From positions 137,501 to 201,500 of the forward strand of contig JAODTK010005633.1 in NCBI GenBank assembly GCA_026419785.1: DNA of 64,000 nucleotides, given 5' to 3'. The translations under genes and the position numbers were made by a program. The notes beneath the pieces are model-generated. The model worked only from the letters and a program-made list of their open reading frames with translations, was not told the DNA's origin and did not search any database. Position 1 is the stretch's first letter. Every line of letters starts with the position of its first letter. Source of the DNA: Sclerodactyla briareus (Eukaryota; Echinodermata; Holothuroidea; Dendrochirotida; Sclerodactylidae). Below are positions 35,604 to 47,600 of the stretch, piece by piece.

Positions 35604-36622
35604 AGGGGAACTCTAGGCAAGAGGCATGTTTTCTTGCATTCTAGATATTTTTCAGACATCCTAACGGGTGTTTTGATGGACTTGAAAGACCTCCGTTATC
35701 ATTGGCACAGTGAATTCAAAGTCTCGTCCTAGTTGCATAGTCATAACACAGCGCGTGTACCGTTACCTCGCATTATTGCACAACGTTCAAATATCCCCCA
35801 ATGTCGTGACGAAATCAACGACCAAGCAACCTGCATAGCTTCAGTGTGTGCATGTACGTACTTACGTGAGTTTCATATCATAATTTTTTCGAACAAAGAC
35901 ACTGTTAATTGAGAACAAATTGATATCATAATTTACACGGTGGGGAGTCTCCAACTCATTTCTAGTGAAGTTATGCCTACAACCGATTAAACATATCACA
36001 CCACAAGCAATAATTGCCCACTCGCCAACATCTTTCCGAACTCGCTCGTATCCACGTTACACACACAGTCTATTAGAGATGCCCATTGATTTAATTTATG
36101 TGGCGATTCACTGTACAAAATATCCCCATTGAAGTCGTCGTTGAAGGCGCATAATCTGATTGATCATTTAATCATGTGACTGCTTGTTTTGGTCAGATTG
36201 ATCTATGTCGGCAAAATCCAGTCATTTTGTTCGAAATTTTCGACAAGAAATTGGGGTAATGGTTAATTTAGAAAAGGGAAGGGATAGTACAGATTATAAA
36301 GTAAGATTGTTTCGACGAAACATCGAAACTCCGCCTACGTGTAACAGTTCATAGTTGGACTGGTATTACATTGTTATCGTGTTATTCCGTTATAAATAGC
36401 AAGTCTGGTCGCCGCTCACGTCCACGATTAAGGATAATTTTTTTAATGTCACGTTAAGATGGCGTCTGTCCGTAGCTCTGTGTTATGGCGCCTTAGCCAA
36501 AGGCGGAAAGTTTGAACTCGGTGTTTGATCTCGGAGGTGTCGTTCGGGGCGCTCAAAATACGGATTGAAGTTTTGAAAAGAGGCAGAAAAGTAGGAGACA
36601 TTCTCTTGCCTGGAGTTCCCCT
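35604..36622. mobile_element. Non-autonomous DNA transposon with TTAA duplication, copy 2 only
   Basis: The 1019-bp insert begins AGGGGAACTCTAGGCAAGAG and ends with the inverse of AGGGGAACTCCAGGCAAGAG, so the 20-bp terminal inverted repeats differ at one position. TTAA lies directly outside both ends (35600-35603 and 36623-36626). Copy 1 has one TTAA at the same place (8546-8549) and no insert. There is no transposase frame, so it must be mobilised in trans. A TTAA target is typical of piggyBac and Kolobok elements; the A/G-rich termini do not decide between them. Confidence 0.9.
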
Positions 36623-36626
36623 TTAA

Positions 36627-37390
36627 AGCACGATACTTAGATTTGTATATACACAATCTTGTTTTTGCCCAAATGTCGAAAGTAAATGCCTCTCAAGTAT
36701 AGCTCTTTAGCGGAAATGAAAACCCCAGAAATTGATTTCGTTTGTGCACATCCGTTTTGAGCCATGTCGGTATGTCACTGAAAATTTGTTTTGATTGATA
36801 GCATAATAGTGTGGAGTCAGTGGGGAAATCGAACATAACGACCCCGGTGAATTTTTATTCGTACTATATATTCCTATATATGCCTTTTTCCATATTGAAA
36901 TTAAAGCAAGCACTATCAATGTTCTCGACAGATTTTGAATAACTTGCTGTCTATCCAATAACGAATTGACTTTCCACAAAAACGTAAAAAAAAAATGTAA
37001 AAAAAATGAATCGTAGCTTCACTGTGTCTCTATTGATATTGTGGTCTTTCATATAAATATCTCATTCATATATATGCTTTTTGTTTATTATTTTTATCTA
37101 TTCTTTTAATACGAAGAAATCATACTGAGTATCAAGTGCGTTATCAGTAGGCGGGGTGCGCCGCAAATATTCGATACATACAGCTGGCATGAAGATTGCT
37201 ATTTCCACTACCGAATCGAGAGGAAGGTTGCATCCTGGCAATTGACTCCTCATTGTTTGTCAAGTACACGGCCCCTTTTATTTGGAGGTCGCTCGTGAAG
37301 GTCACATTAGGTCATCATAGTCTAAGGATGTCCCAGACCCCTCAACGTTATATCAACCTAATGTTTGGTTTATAGCTATTTTCTAGCGGA
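36627..37390. other. Non-coding shared segment, copy 2
   Basis: The stretch is collinear with 8550-9260. It is AT-rich and no protein family was recognised. Confidence 0.5.
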
Positions 37391-37394
37391 ACCC

Positions 37395-38085
37395 TATTGT
37401 TTCCGGTTTTACATCGCTTGTACGAAAACAATTCGTGACAGAGTCGTTAATTGAAAAGTCGAGAGAGAGTGACCAGACACCGACCCTACTGAACACAACT
37501 AGTGGTCTCATGCCAGGTAGAAAAATGCCCATTAAGACAACTCTAATGCGCCCGAATTGTTGGCCACTCGTGGATCCACTTCAGACATTCCGGTAACAGC
37601 CACTCTCCAATTTGAAAAGTAGACGTTTATGAGGCCTTTGTCAAGAGCTTTGCTGAGAGTCTCAGGAAAAATATCAACAACTTTATGCTGTCGATAGAAC
37701 TAGTAACAACTATCCGTAAATTCCCGTGGATTACACAACTACAAACGATTTTTTCTGAAGCATTGCTGAGACTCACGAATCCAAATTTCATTCATTGGAA
37801 TAATCCAACCGAATGATCATACTAATCACATTGCAAACCACACTGTAAGACTCACTGATCTGTAGTTAAAAGAATGAGAACGATTCCCTTTCTTGAATAT
37901 AGGCGAAACATATTGCCTTTCTCCAATTCTTCGGGAACACCCCCTTGCGAGAGTGTTTATTAAAAAAAAATGAGAGCTGGGAACAGACAATTGATCAGCA
38001 AAGGACTTTAGGAGTAACGAGTAAACTGCGTCCGGATTGGTGTGTGTGTTTTTTTTCTTGCAGATTCTGGAGATTTAAGGAGCCT
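37395..38085 (-). mobile_element. LINE B, reverse-transcriptase fragment (copy 2, longer)
   Basis: The 3' part (37395-37785) matches 9262-9665, including the FDKVPHK region at about 37622-37648, here with a small deletion. The 5' part (37790-38085) is missing from copy 1. On the minus strand it shows LLLKSFADQLSVPSS (about 37955-38010), then a GVPEELEKGNMF stretch (about 37910-37950), then NYRSVSLT (about 37840-37865). This is the fingers region of CR1/Jockey-like reverse transcriptases, whose usual form is VP.DWK and NYRPVSLT. It has several frame breaks. Confidence 0.75.
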
Positions 38086-38922
38086 GAAGAACGATAAAGA
38101 CGCCAAGAATTTCTTTTGCCTTTTCATTGCCAGATAAACATCTCTTGTCATCTAATGAGCCTTCTTGTTCTTACTATGGCGCTTATTTCAAGAAATGCAC
38201 ACTCTCATGACCTCACAAACTTTCCCAAGAAAATAATCCATAAGTCAGCAGCATTTGGACCAAATAACAAATCAGACCAGATCACTCTACTCAGGAAACC
38301 AGAAATTCCATTCAAATCCACCTTCTGGAAACAAGGAACGAGTTCTGAATTCTGTGGGATTGTAGGAGGCGTTTCCAAAGCAAAAAATATATCCTTCTTT
38401 GAACGAAAGAAATGACTGTGTGCCTAAACATCATACGTTCAATATCTAAAATTGAACGAGACGTATATGTACACCTCCACTTGATGAAGCTACGCATAGT
38501 CAACTTCGCATGCTTACCAAATTTAAAATAGGGATCCTGCAGTACCCATTCTGGAGAACCCACATACAATGTCTGAACTTCAACCATCCAGGTGACTGAA
38601 GTCTGTTTACATACAATGTTACACGTGCAATAATACCTATACGAAGTTCAAACTAGCCCCAGATTGACAGACTACGTCAGCTACGACAGTTGCTATAACA
38701 ACCCGATTCTTGTCAGTGTCAGCGCTTATTCCGTTGGGCTGGCAGTCCTTAGTAGTGTTATCCAGTATTGCTCCTTTGTTCCCGTCGTGTTTTGTCACAG
38801 TTACGCAGGCTACGTTAGGCAGGCTAGTTGTACTTTGTATATAGTATTATTGGACAGTGTAACATTGTATGTTCTTGTAGATGGAAGCGTAACCCTTGAT
38901 TCGAAATTCTATTACAGGGTCC
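38086..38922. other. Copy-2-only block upstream of LINE B
   Basis: The block is absent from copy 1, where about 90 unrelated bases join LINE B to the TA tract. It contains plus-strand open stretches at 38116-38415 and 38664-38969 without family resemblance. The second runs into the microsatellite and is not credible. Confidence 0.4.
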
Positions 38923-39005
38923 TATATATATATATATATAATATATATATATATATAATATATATATAATATATATATATATATTTTACACATACACACA
39001 CACCC
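38923..39005. repeat. Compound microsatellite (TA)n(CA)n, copy 2
   Basis: TA repeats with TAATA interruptions run to about 38984. A short CA/CCA tract follows, then ACTGTCATGACTTGCATAGATTC. It is the counterpart of 9758-9890. Confidence 0.85.
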
Positions 39006-40304
39006 ACCCACTGTCATGACTTGCATAGATTCTCTGACTGGATTGATTTTCCCTAGCCTTTCAGTGACGGAATGACAGCAGGAATATTCAATTCAAGAGG
39101 GATGCAATGGCAGTTTTTCTATGGATGATGAAGAGAAATTTAATCCCTCTAATTACCTCTTTTAACACTTCACCCTTCCTGAAGTATCGTCGTCGAAAAA
39201 ACCAATTTTTAAAAAAGTCAAAAAAGTTCATTGTTTCATCCCAATCCGTCTCCTTGTATTGGAGATTGCGATTCTCCCATACGTGACATTCGGACGGAAG
39301 CAGGCTGCTACATTGTTGTACTATCAACCACTCATTGGCCGAACAATGAAGAGGATCATGCGGAAGTAGGCAATAACAGTGTACCCGCCAAGATGTCTCA
39401 CATGGTTCAATTCTGCTTCTTGCAACGGGCCAAAGAATGCTATAGGAAAATCGGCAACCCCACATGGTCTCCAAATAACAGAACAGACTGAATTACTCGT
39501 CTTAGATGACACCTCTGACTACAAATTTACACCTACAGTTCCACTGGAACGGGTTCAAATTAGCAACTGGGGGAAACAGTCTGTGATTCGAGTGTATGTG
39601 GAGGTAGGAGCAGATACAGGTGAGGGGCCGTGGAAGAATGAGCCTCACACAAATTTGGTTCACCGAATACTATATTGTTGATAAGGTCATTTTGAAGGTG
39701 TCACCGCCTCACGTCGCTAGCGTCGCAATCGATAGCAAGATGCGTTAATGACATGATTTCGTTAGTGAAGCATGAAACCGGAAAGCACACAGAAGAGGAG
39801 GTGTTGGAGAGGTTAACAATTGGACGAACAGTCCATAAACCATCATTCAAGTGACATAGATCATCCTAACTAATCCTAATACTGGAGGATGCCAATACTG
39901 GATCTCAATGTGTGGATGTGGGAGGTGAACGTCGACGGATAACGGGTATTAAGATCTTGCATTCCTATTACACGAAGCCATTAGCAACGAGATACGTTTC
40001 ATCGAGATTCTGCATATCAGCTGAAGACAAATATAGACGTTTAATTTTGGTGAGAGTGATGGGAAATGTCTCCAAATTATATGGGGGGGGAATACTCGGG
40101 GGAACGTATACCATAAGTACACCGCGAGTACACATGGCCTGATAGGTAGGAGGTTTATATGAAGGCGAAGAAGAAATTTGACACAAATGGTTTAAGAGAC
40201 GAGGAAAGGGACTGTTCCACTGTATAAAAAACTAAATTGAAAAAGAAGAAAGAAACAGAAGAAGAGTAGGAGATGAAACGGGTTGTTCAACCAGAAGCCA
40301 AACG
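39006..40304. other. Non-coding shared segment, copy 2
   Basis: The stretch is collinear with 9891-11129. About 100 bases near 40085-40195 differ from copy 1. The 128-codon open stretch on the minus strand at 39088-39474 is not open in copy 1 and I recognise nothing in it. Confidence 0.45.
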
Positions 40305-41325
40305 GCTTAGTGATTCCTTGACCTTTTCCTGAAACCTGTTTATATCAGCATAAAGACGAAGGAAAGATGTTACCTCTCTTATGGGCAACATAAGTCTGAC
40401 AATTTTCACATTTTTTCCCAACCAACTAATAGGTTTCATATACTCTTGATAAAAGCTACACACTAAAATTCAAGGTTTTCAGACTTTGACATCAGGTGAT
40501 CTCATATGACCTCTCACCGGACCCCCAAAGAATAGGGTACTCATCTGGGGAACAAACATACCCAATTAGGATCTTCAATCATCCAGGGAGGTGTCGACTT
40601 AAACCGTTTTCAAGAATTCTAAAATTTGGCCAAAAATAGACTTATCAACCAATTTTCTCTATTTTTTTTTGACTAAAATTCACCGACCGTGACCCAAAAA
40701 GAATTGGTTCCTGACTTCCCAAAAAAGCTATACACCAAATTCAACTTGATCGGACCAATCATTTCTGGACTTTCTCAGGTTATTGCAATTCTTCAGACGT
40801 TGACCTCTGTTTTGACTTCAGATGACCTCTACCTGACCCCCCAAACATGGGTTCATGTACTCTCCATGGGAAACACACATCCAAGTATGAGCTTCAACCT
40901 CCTGTTTGGTTCAGTTGGGTCTAGCCAACATTGGGCCAAAATATCGACTTGATGACATCAAATTGTCATTGTTGACCAAAATCCACTCCCGACCTGAACC
41001 AAAAACACAGGGTCCCTGTAGTCCCCAAAAGAAACCTGCACACCAAATTTTAACCTGATCAACCCAACCATTCTGGCCTTATCGTGTTTACAAGGTTTTC
41101 AACTGTGACCTCTGGTGACCTCAGATTACCTCTGCTCTGACCCGCCAACAATAGGGTCCATGTCCGCATCATGGGGAACACACTATAAGTAAGAGCCTAT
41201 TACTGCAAGAACTTATCAAGTTATCGTGTTTGCAAGCTGGCGTCACAACCACACATACACACCCACACACAATTACACACATACACACGACATGACTCGC
41301 ATAGATTCCTCTGACTTGTCAATGG
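40305..41325 (+). repeat. Dispersed repeat with three internal units of about 300 bp (copy 2)
   Basis: It starts with TTAGTGATTCCTTGACC (about 40307) and ends with CA-rich sequence and CATGACTCGCATAGATTCC (about 41290-41308). Core landmarks lie near 40519, 40837 and 41138. It is the counterpart of 11130-12112, with many indels. Confidence 0.75.
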
Positions 41326-41559
41326 ACAACAAGGGTATGCTGTCCGTACTATCCGTGGATGCACCCAAATAGTGAATTATCTCGTAATGCAAAATTAATA
41401 TATATGCAAATTGTGGAATTAATGCAAGCTGTAGAGAAGGCAGGTACATCACTGAGAAGTCCGATCCCTTCCTGGGACAAACGAGGATTGTATGAGGAAG
41501 ACACGTGTACAGTGGTTGAACATGGATACTGGTGGGGCGAACTAGTTGTAAGAGGGGGA

Positions 41560-42690
41560 TTTTCTTCTTCTTGGTTGGATCGCAACAAATGAAGAAGAAT
41601 TCCATAACAGTAACCGTTTGACGAAGCTGTCATGAAAATCTATCGGGAATAATGATGACTGCACGTGTCATGGAATATTGAGATTAACCATATTTGTAAA
41701 ATAATAACAAGTTGTCCCTTCTCAGGCGTAAATAGACCATCTCTTGATATACTACGAGAATTCGTTTTTATAATGGATACTTCTCCACTTTTATTATTGC
41801 AGGTCACTCGGGGGACTGTGTATGAAAGTATGCTCCAGGGAATATTTCGCCTGCAAAAACAGCGGTCAAAATGATACTGAACTTCTTTTGAAGAATACTC
41901 AACCGATTTATTTCGAACCGATACCTATCTAATCACACGTAATAAACGGACTGTCTCTGTTATCCAAGTCCATTGAGCGGCCAAACACCGTCAGTATTTA
42001 CTAGTATGTTAAGTAACTGGGGAATACCCAATCACTTCCTCAGATCGACATCTACTAGCAATATATATTTACTGGGGGAACACAACACCATAAAAGACAT
42101 CTGCGTATATGCTGCAGGGAATTGAAAATGAGCTTCCAGCCAAATGCAAAAGTGGCAACCTTCCGGCCACTTTCAAGCAACTCTTAAAAGATGCTATTTG
42201 AACGAGTAAATTTTTCTAATTTATTTGATGGCAATGAGCGAATCACTTCTTATTTTATAAATGCATGGTAGATTATTATATTTTCATCAACGTTTAAAAT
42301 AGGTTTAAAAACATGTGAATAAACGAGTAAATTTTCTACTAGTTGATTTGGAGTATGGTAATGAACGAATACCCCTTATTTTAACAAATGCCCCATTTTT
42401 TTTTTTTTTTAAGATATGATTTTTATATTCTCAACGTTAGAATAAGTGTACATATTTCCAGCCTTGTATCTTCTTATATTATTATTATATTTATATTTTA
42501 CTATACTTATCATGCCTTAGTAGACTTTCCATGTTCGTTTAACTTTGTAAGCGATTTCATTCTCTATATGCCCTATGCATTTGTTCCATACCGGTTTGGT
42601 GTTATAGTAGGGCTCGGGTAAGATCAAAACGTTTCGGCCTAACCGCGGTTTTGTTTTTACCCTTTTAAAACGTTCAATGAAAAAATAGAA
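41560..42690 (+). mobile_element. LINE D, C-terminal RT part plus 3' UTR, uninterrupted (copy 2)
   Basis: EINHICKII (about 41679-41705) and GIFRLQK (about 41838-41858) are readable. NELPAKCK (about 42130-42155) and FKQLLKDAI (about 42173-42200) complete the typical CR1/L2-like C-terminus. The 3' tail has two related AT-rich units of about 125 bp (42213-42338 and 42338-42460), then GGGCTCGGGTAAGATC (about 42612) and an A-rich end. LINE E is absent, so this is the pre-insertion state of 12340-14625. Confidence 0.75.
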
Positions 42691-44640
42691 TATGAAATAA
42701 TCGAATGTAAGTGGTTGTGATGGCACACAGGGGGATTGAACGGGAGAGAGCGCATAGCCTGCCAAGAGAGAATTACACAACATAAGAGCAAAGCTATATG
42801 TTTATAACTGTTGTTAGTTCTTCTTCGACGTCAGTATGTGGTTCCCTTGTCCTGGTCCTCGTGTGGTAGAAAAAGAATCCATGTATGAATCTCTCAGGTT
42901 CACGGAAAAGGATTCAAATTATTAATGCCCGCATTAGGACTATAATGCCAATATGCAGCTAGGAACAGAATGTTCAGGATCGAGGACCCCCACCCCCTTT
43001 ATTTGCACACTACTCACTAGCTGGTGACCGGTCTGCATCCAGTCAATCCAGATGGTTACATCATCGAATATAGTCTGTTTGCCAATAAGTGTGACTTAAG
43101 GGTCGCATGCTAAGTCATCATTGTAATATGGAAATATATTTCTGCATTTAACTCACTCCGTCACTCGACCGAATTCGGATGTTTCCTCATCAGGGGAGAT
43201 TTAATTATGCAATTCCTGACGTATGCTTATATGATCATGTATTGACTTTGACGCAAAGTCCTGATCACTTCGTAGGACTACTGGTCCATGATAACACTAC
43301 CCAGGTAACTCACCATTCTGTAGGAAAAAGAAGCATTGTTCATTTCTCCTCCTTAAAATAGGCTACTAGTCTGTGTTCATGCAATTACCTTGTTTAGGTA
43401 TATATGTAGCACTAGTTCGTGATTAACACTGACTAAATATGAGGTATTCAATCTAATCTGTAGGAGGGAAGCATTTTGCAGGTTTTCCACGTATTGAACC
43501 CATTTTTGCCCTTCATTAATTGAGTCCAAGCATGATCAACACCTGTCAACGAACATTTGAGAAGCCAAAAAAAAAGGCCAAAGTTACCAGACTACAAAGA
43601 GCAAAAACGTATGATCACCGACGTGGTGTTCGTTTGGCAAAGATATCCTGAGCGTTTTAGCTTTCTGGTTATGATAGTAACTATATTCATTGCATCTAAA
43701 TCGAGTGCAGTTTAGAAAATCACTGTACCCGTAACATGATTAATGGTTTGGAAACCATGTGCGAGTACGAGTACAGACTAGCGAAAAAAGGTAGGTGTAC
43801 GCGTTACTGGCCCATGAGTACGGCGTACTGGGAGAATAGGGAATATGGTACCAGGATATCGTACACGAGTTTTTGTTACGGGTAGATGATGACTCACCGG
43901 CGTTACCTTGATGAACAGGACAGCTCTCCCTTGATTGAGACCCGAATTCCTGGTCCCAGTCCACCCTATATAAGTATATAAGCATGACGTGTATTACAAC
44001 AAAATTTATTCATGAAAGGTATACTGGCTTATTGTGTTTCTCTATTCAACAGTTTGGATATGAACTTCAAATGTCTGGGATTGTTTAACCGCGTCCATAC
44101 AAAATGTTTAACTATAACAATTATGGAGATTCTGAACGACGGCAATTATCTAGCAACACATGCAGCTGTTTACGGGATGATACGTGTAATTTTTTTAAAC
44201 AGTGTCATGTTAACCAGATCAGCACTGCCACAAGTACATGTTGTTGTGATCACCGTCATGTGCAATAACCTTCACACCACACACACAAGGGCTTGGCATC
44301 CACTGAAGGGCAGCCGTCTTGTATTTGCAGCGCCTCAGACATCCCTTCTGGAACGTGACGAAACCAGCTCAAGGTTCGCTATGAGTCCTCAGTAGCCCGT
44401 CATCCTTCGCAGACGAACCCCTGTACCCACGTATATGGCTTCGTGCGCTATGCTACAAGGTGACAATGCCCGCTAAAATGGGCGAGACAGGTGCCGACAC
44501 TCCTACCAACGGCGCGGATTATAGTAAGAGTCCCAACCTAATTCGTCGGCGTGGTAAGAAAAAAAAAAGATGAAAAAAGGGTTCCGCCTACGTGGTGAGC
44601 GGGGGCGAGTAATTACCGGGGGCTTCTTGCAACTTTTTTA
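42691..44640. other. Non-coding segment, shared then unique, copy 2
   Basis: The stretch is collinear with 14626-15830 up to about 44170, with an extra 290-bp block at 43557-43848. The rest is unique to this copy. A plus-strand open stretch of 127 codons at 44012-44395 has no family resemblance; half of it lies in sequence where copy 1 is not open. Confidence 0.4.
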
Positions 44641-45240
44641 TAGGGGAACCCACAGTTCATCAAGTACTGACTAATCCTACTGGTGAGTCGATTAGTTTTG
44701 TGTTCACAAGCTGAATCAGGCCAGAATTCCATTTTTAACAATTTTCCTTTTTCCTTCCTTCCTCAAATAACAATGAACGATTAGGGTGTTGTACCCCTCC
44801 GCCCCCCCCAAAAAAAAATGCATACTCACTTCAGTGTGATCGACAATCCTTCTCTACGTACTCACCTCGTTCAAAAGGTTCTCCATACGGTTGACCTATG
44901 TTTGACCTCACTTTGCCCTGACCCCAGAACAATCGGTTTAAATAAACCTTAGGAACCCCCATACCAGTTCAGTTTGATTCTATCCGGGAGTTACGTTTGT
45001 CTTGTTCCCAAATCCAAAATTTACCAAAATATCAATTTTATACTACACTCCATGCTCTCAATGAAAAGCTGCATACAAAAGTTCGCTGATCGAAAAGCTG
45101 AGCACTCTGGATATATCGTGTAACACAGGTATTGCATACTTTTACCTCAGTTGACCTCAGATACCTTTGAACCTGACCCCGAAAAAAAAAACAACCATGA
45201 ATCATGTACCATTATGGAAACCCACATACCGATTTTCATC
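44640..45240 (+). repeat. Dispersed TGACCT-rich repeat, forward orientation
   Basis: The landmarks CTGACCCCAGAACAATCGG (about 44917) and CCTGACCCCGAAAA (about 45172) mark two degenerate units of the family of 11130-12112. C- and A-rich runs lie near 44800-44817. Confidence 0.6.
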
Positions 45241-45287
45241 CTCAAGGTGGGGTCGGTTTTTTTTACTGTTTTCACAATCCAGCATCG

Positions 45288-45373
45288 AACATACTACATA
45301 CATACATCATACATACATCATACATAACATACATACTACATACATACATAATACATACATACATACATACACA
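45288..45373. repeat. TACA/ATCA tetranucleotide microsatellite
   Basis: Imperfect CATACATACAT repeats directly follow the dispersed repeat block, in the place where CA tracts follow other members of the family. Confidence 0.85.
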
Positions 45374-46239
45374 TAGACGTTCGCGAAGCCCGTAGCTGCT
45401 AAGTTTCGATTTTCACTGTGACCGAGAGGAGGTCTGGGCATGTCATCTCGCGTACGTGCAAAGGTAGTCGTCGTGCGTTCAGGCACTCCCGAGCACCAGT
45501 TAACAAGTCAGTACAGCATACGCACGTTTGAAAAGCGCTAAGGGGTACCGACAAATACTTGGTATTCAAACTTACAACAAAACAACCGCTACCTTCATCA
45601 AAATTATCTCTGAAAACTCGAATCAGGAAGTGTAACCTCCGTGACTCACCCATATGCCGTCAATCTTGTTCCCCTACATCTCAACAACGCCATCGATGGC
45701 AAGATGTCTAAATGGGAATTCATCAGCCACCATGTCCCCCAACCCCCAGCTCCCACGGGATCCACCACCCCTAGCACCCAATCATCTTCCCCTGATTCCC
45801 GGTCCCCCCCCCCCCCCCCCCACTGGCAACCCTCCTCTACATCACCCTAAAATATAAATTCTGTTAAAGCTAAGTTTTTATTACCCTTCCTTCCTCTCAT
45901 TTTCTCACTCTGCTAAATCCTGGATCCTCTTCTAACGTCCAAATGAACCAAACCACTCGCGCCCTGTCGGGAATCAATTAATATCCCAACTAGAAATGTC
46001 GGGGCGGGTAACCCGCCAGACGTATATATCCCCCATCTCTTATTCAAGAAATTTGGTTGACAACCATGACTGGACAATATTCGTAGAAAGAAGACATTTA
46101 TATACTTGTGAAGCGACAACGCGACAGGGATCTTAAACAAATCTTTATTTAACGGTAGTTTCAGTTGTGGGTCCATAAGAAGCATATTAGGCCTATAATG
46201 CACTTTTTAATTGTATAGTCACCCCCTACAGCCCCGGAC
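45374..46239. other. Gene-free stretch
   Basis: The stretch contains a C-rich run at 45806-45820 and Pro-coding low-complexity sequence around it. Open stretches on both strands here are products of that composition. I see no family resemblance. Confidence 0.4.
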
Positions 46240-47045
46240 AAGGGGCGTCCTTAAATAGGCACATTTATTCAAGATTCCGACCTTAACCACATGACCACGC
46301 CCGACAGAGGTCAAATTCAGGTCAAGGTCACACACATGCAGGTCAACCATTATATCACAATATGAAAGTGAACCATCAGCCTTTTCGCATATATTCAATT
46401 CTCCCGATTATAGCCAAAAAACAGTTTTTTTTGACCACTAATTGACCTCGAATGACCGTCAATGAATTCAGTTTTTTATGCAATTGTTACTTGTTACTCT
46501 CCCATGTGATACATCCCTCCCTAGGAGCATTTTGCATTCTGGGAACACAACCAGTGCTATTGCCGGAAAAGTAACAAAATCAGTTTCTGACCCATACGTG
46601 ACCTTTAATAACCTTCAATTGACATTGCGGTTTCAGAAATTGTTACACTCCAGTGATTCCTTCACTCCTAGATCATATTGCTTCCAAGGAACCTGTCAAA
46701 TGTTTATTGCGAAAAGGAATAATAACTTTGAACCCCTTGTAACTACCAAAGTAAATGTTCGATCGAAGCGGGCTTGTTTCCCTCCATAAGCACACGAAGC
46801 TCTATCACATTCCAAAAATACCCAGTTTATTTTTTTTTTGCCCGTCAACTCTTTAAATAAGCACCTTTAATTCAAGATTCGACCTTTACCATGACCCCCG
46901 ACAGAGGTCAAATTCAGTCAGAGGTCACACACATGCAGGTTCACAATTATATCACCTGGTGCACCATCCACCTTCGCAGATATTCAATTCTAATTCTCCG
47001 ATTATAGCCAAAAACATCCACTCCTATAAGCATATTCCGTCTCCA
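46240..47045. repeat. Direct repeat of about 200 bp, spacing about 600 bp
   Basis: Both 46241-46440 and 46845-47015 contain in order TTAAATA(n)GCAC, TTCAAGATTC, CGACAGAGGTCAAATTCAG, GGTCACACACATGCAGGT, ATTATATCAC and CCGATTATAGCCAAAAA. The spacer carries a 103-codon open stretch (46478-46789) that resembles nothing I know. Confidence 0.75.
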
Positions 47046-47600
47046 TTAACATGTCCAATGTTATTGCGAAAAAGTAATTAAACTCATCATTTGTGACTGA
47101 TCGGATAACTAATATGCAATTAGTCCCACATATTTACCCTCAGTGATCTTGATGCTATTGAATAACTTTATCAGAACTGGTAGTTGGTCCTAGTCACAAG
47201 TCCGTCAATCCCTAACAATTTAGAAAATAATTGCATTAATTAGCTAATTATGCTAACGAATATGTAAATTAAAAAACACACAAATGACCCTTCGTGATTT
47301 CATCAAACGCAATTGAATATTTAATTGGGACTGTTTAGAAGTCCAACTCACCAATTGTCGGGAGAATCCAACAAATTTATAGAATTTGCCTAATTGCTAA
47401 TTGGGGCCAACTATTATGCAAATTATGTCATTCAATATGACCTCCAGTGACCTCGCCACATTAGGAAATCATCGGCCTTGATATTGGCCCTTTCACCAGT
47501 TTCAAATCCAATGAAGTTTGAAATATCATCATCCATTATGCTAATTGGCTTAATCTGGCTAAAGAAATGCAAACTTGACCTCAGTATGACCTTAAAGAGA
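47046..47600. repeat. Degenerate AT-rich tandem units of about 190-200 bp
   Basis: TTAGCTAATTATGCTAA (about 47236), CTAATTGCTAATTGGGGCC (about 47390) and ATTATGCTAATTGGC (about 47535) mark related units. Each is followed by TATGACCT(n)AGTGACCT-like words where readable. Confidence 0.5.

Noticed and set aside
39088-39474. A 128-codon minus-strand protein
   Set aside because: The collinear sequence in copy 1 (about 9990-10370) is not open in the same way, and I recognise no family.
45641-45857. Pro-rich small proteins on the plus strand
   Set aside because: They are produced by the C-rich run at 45806-45820 and occur in two frames at once.
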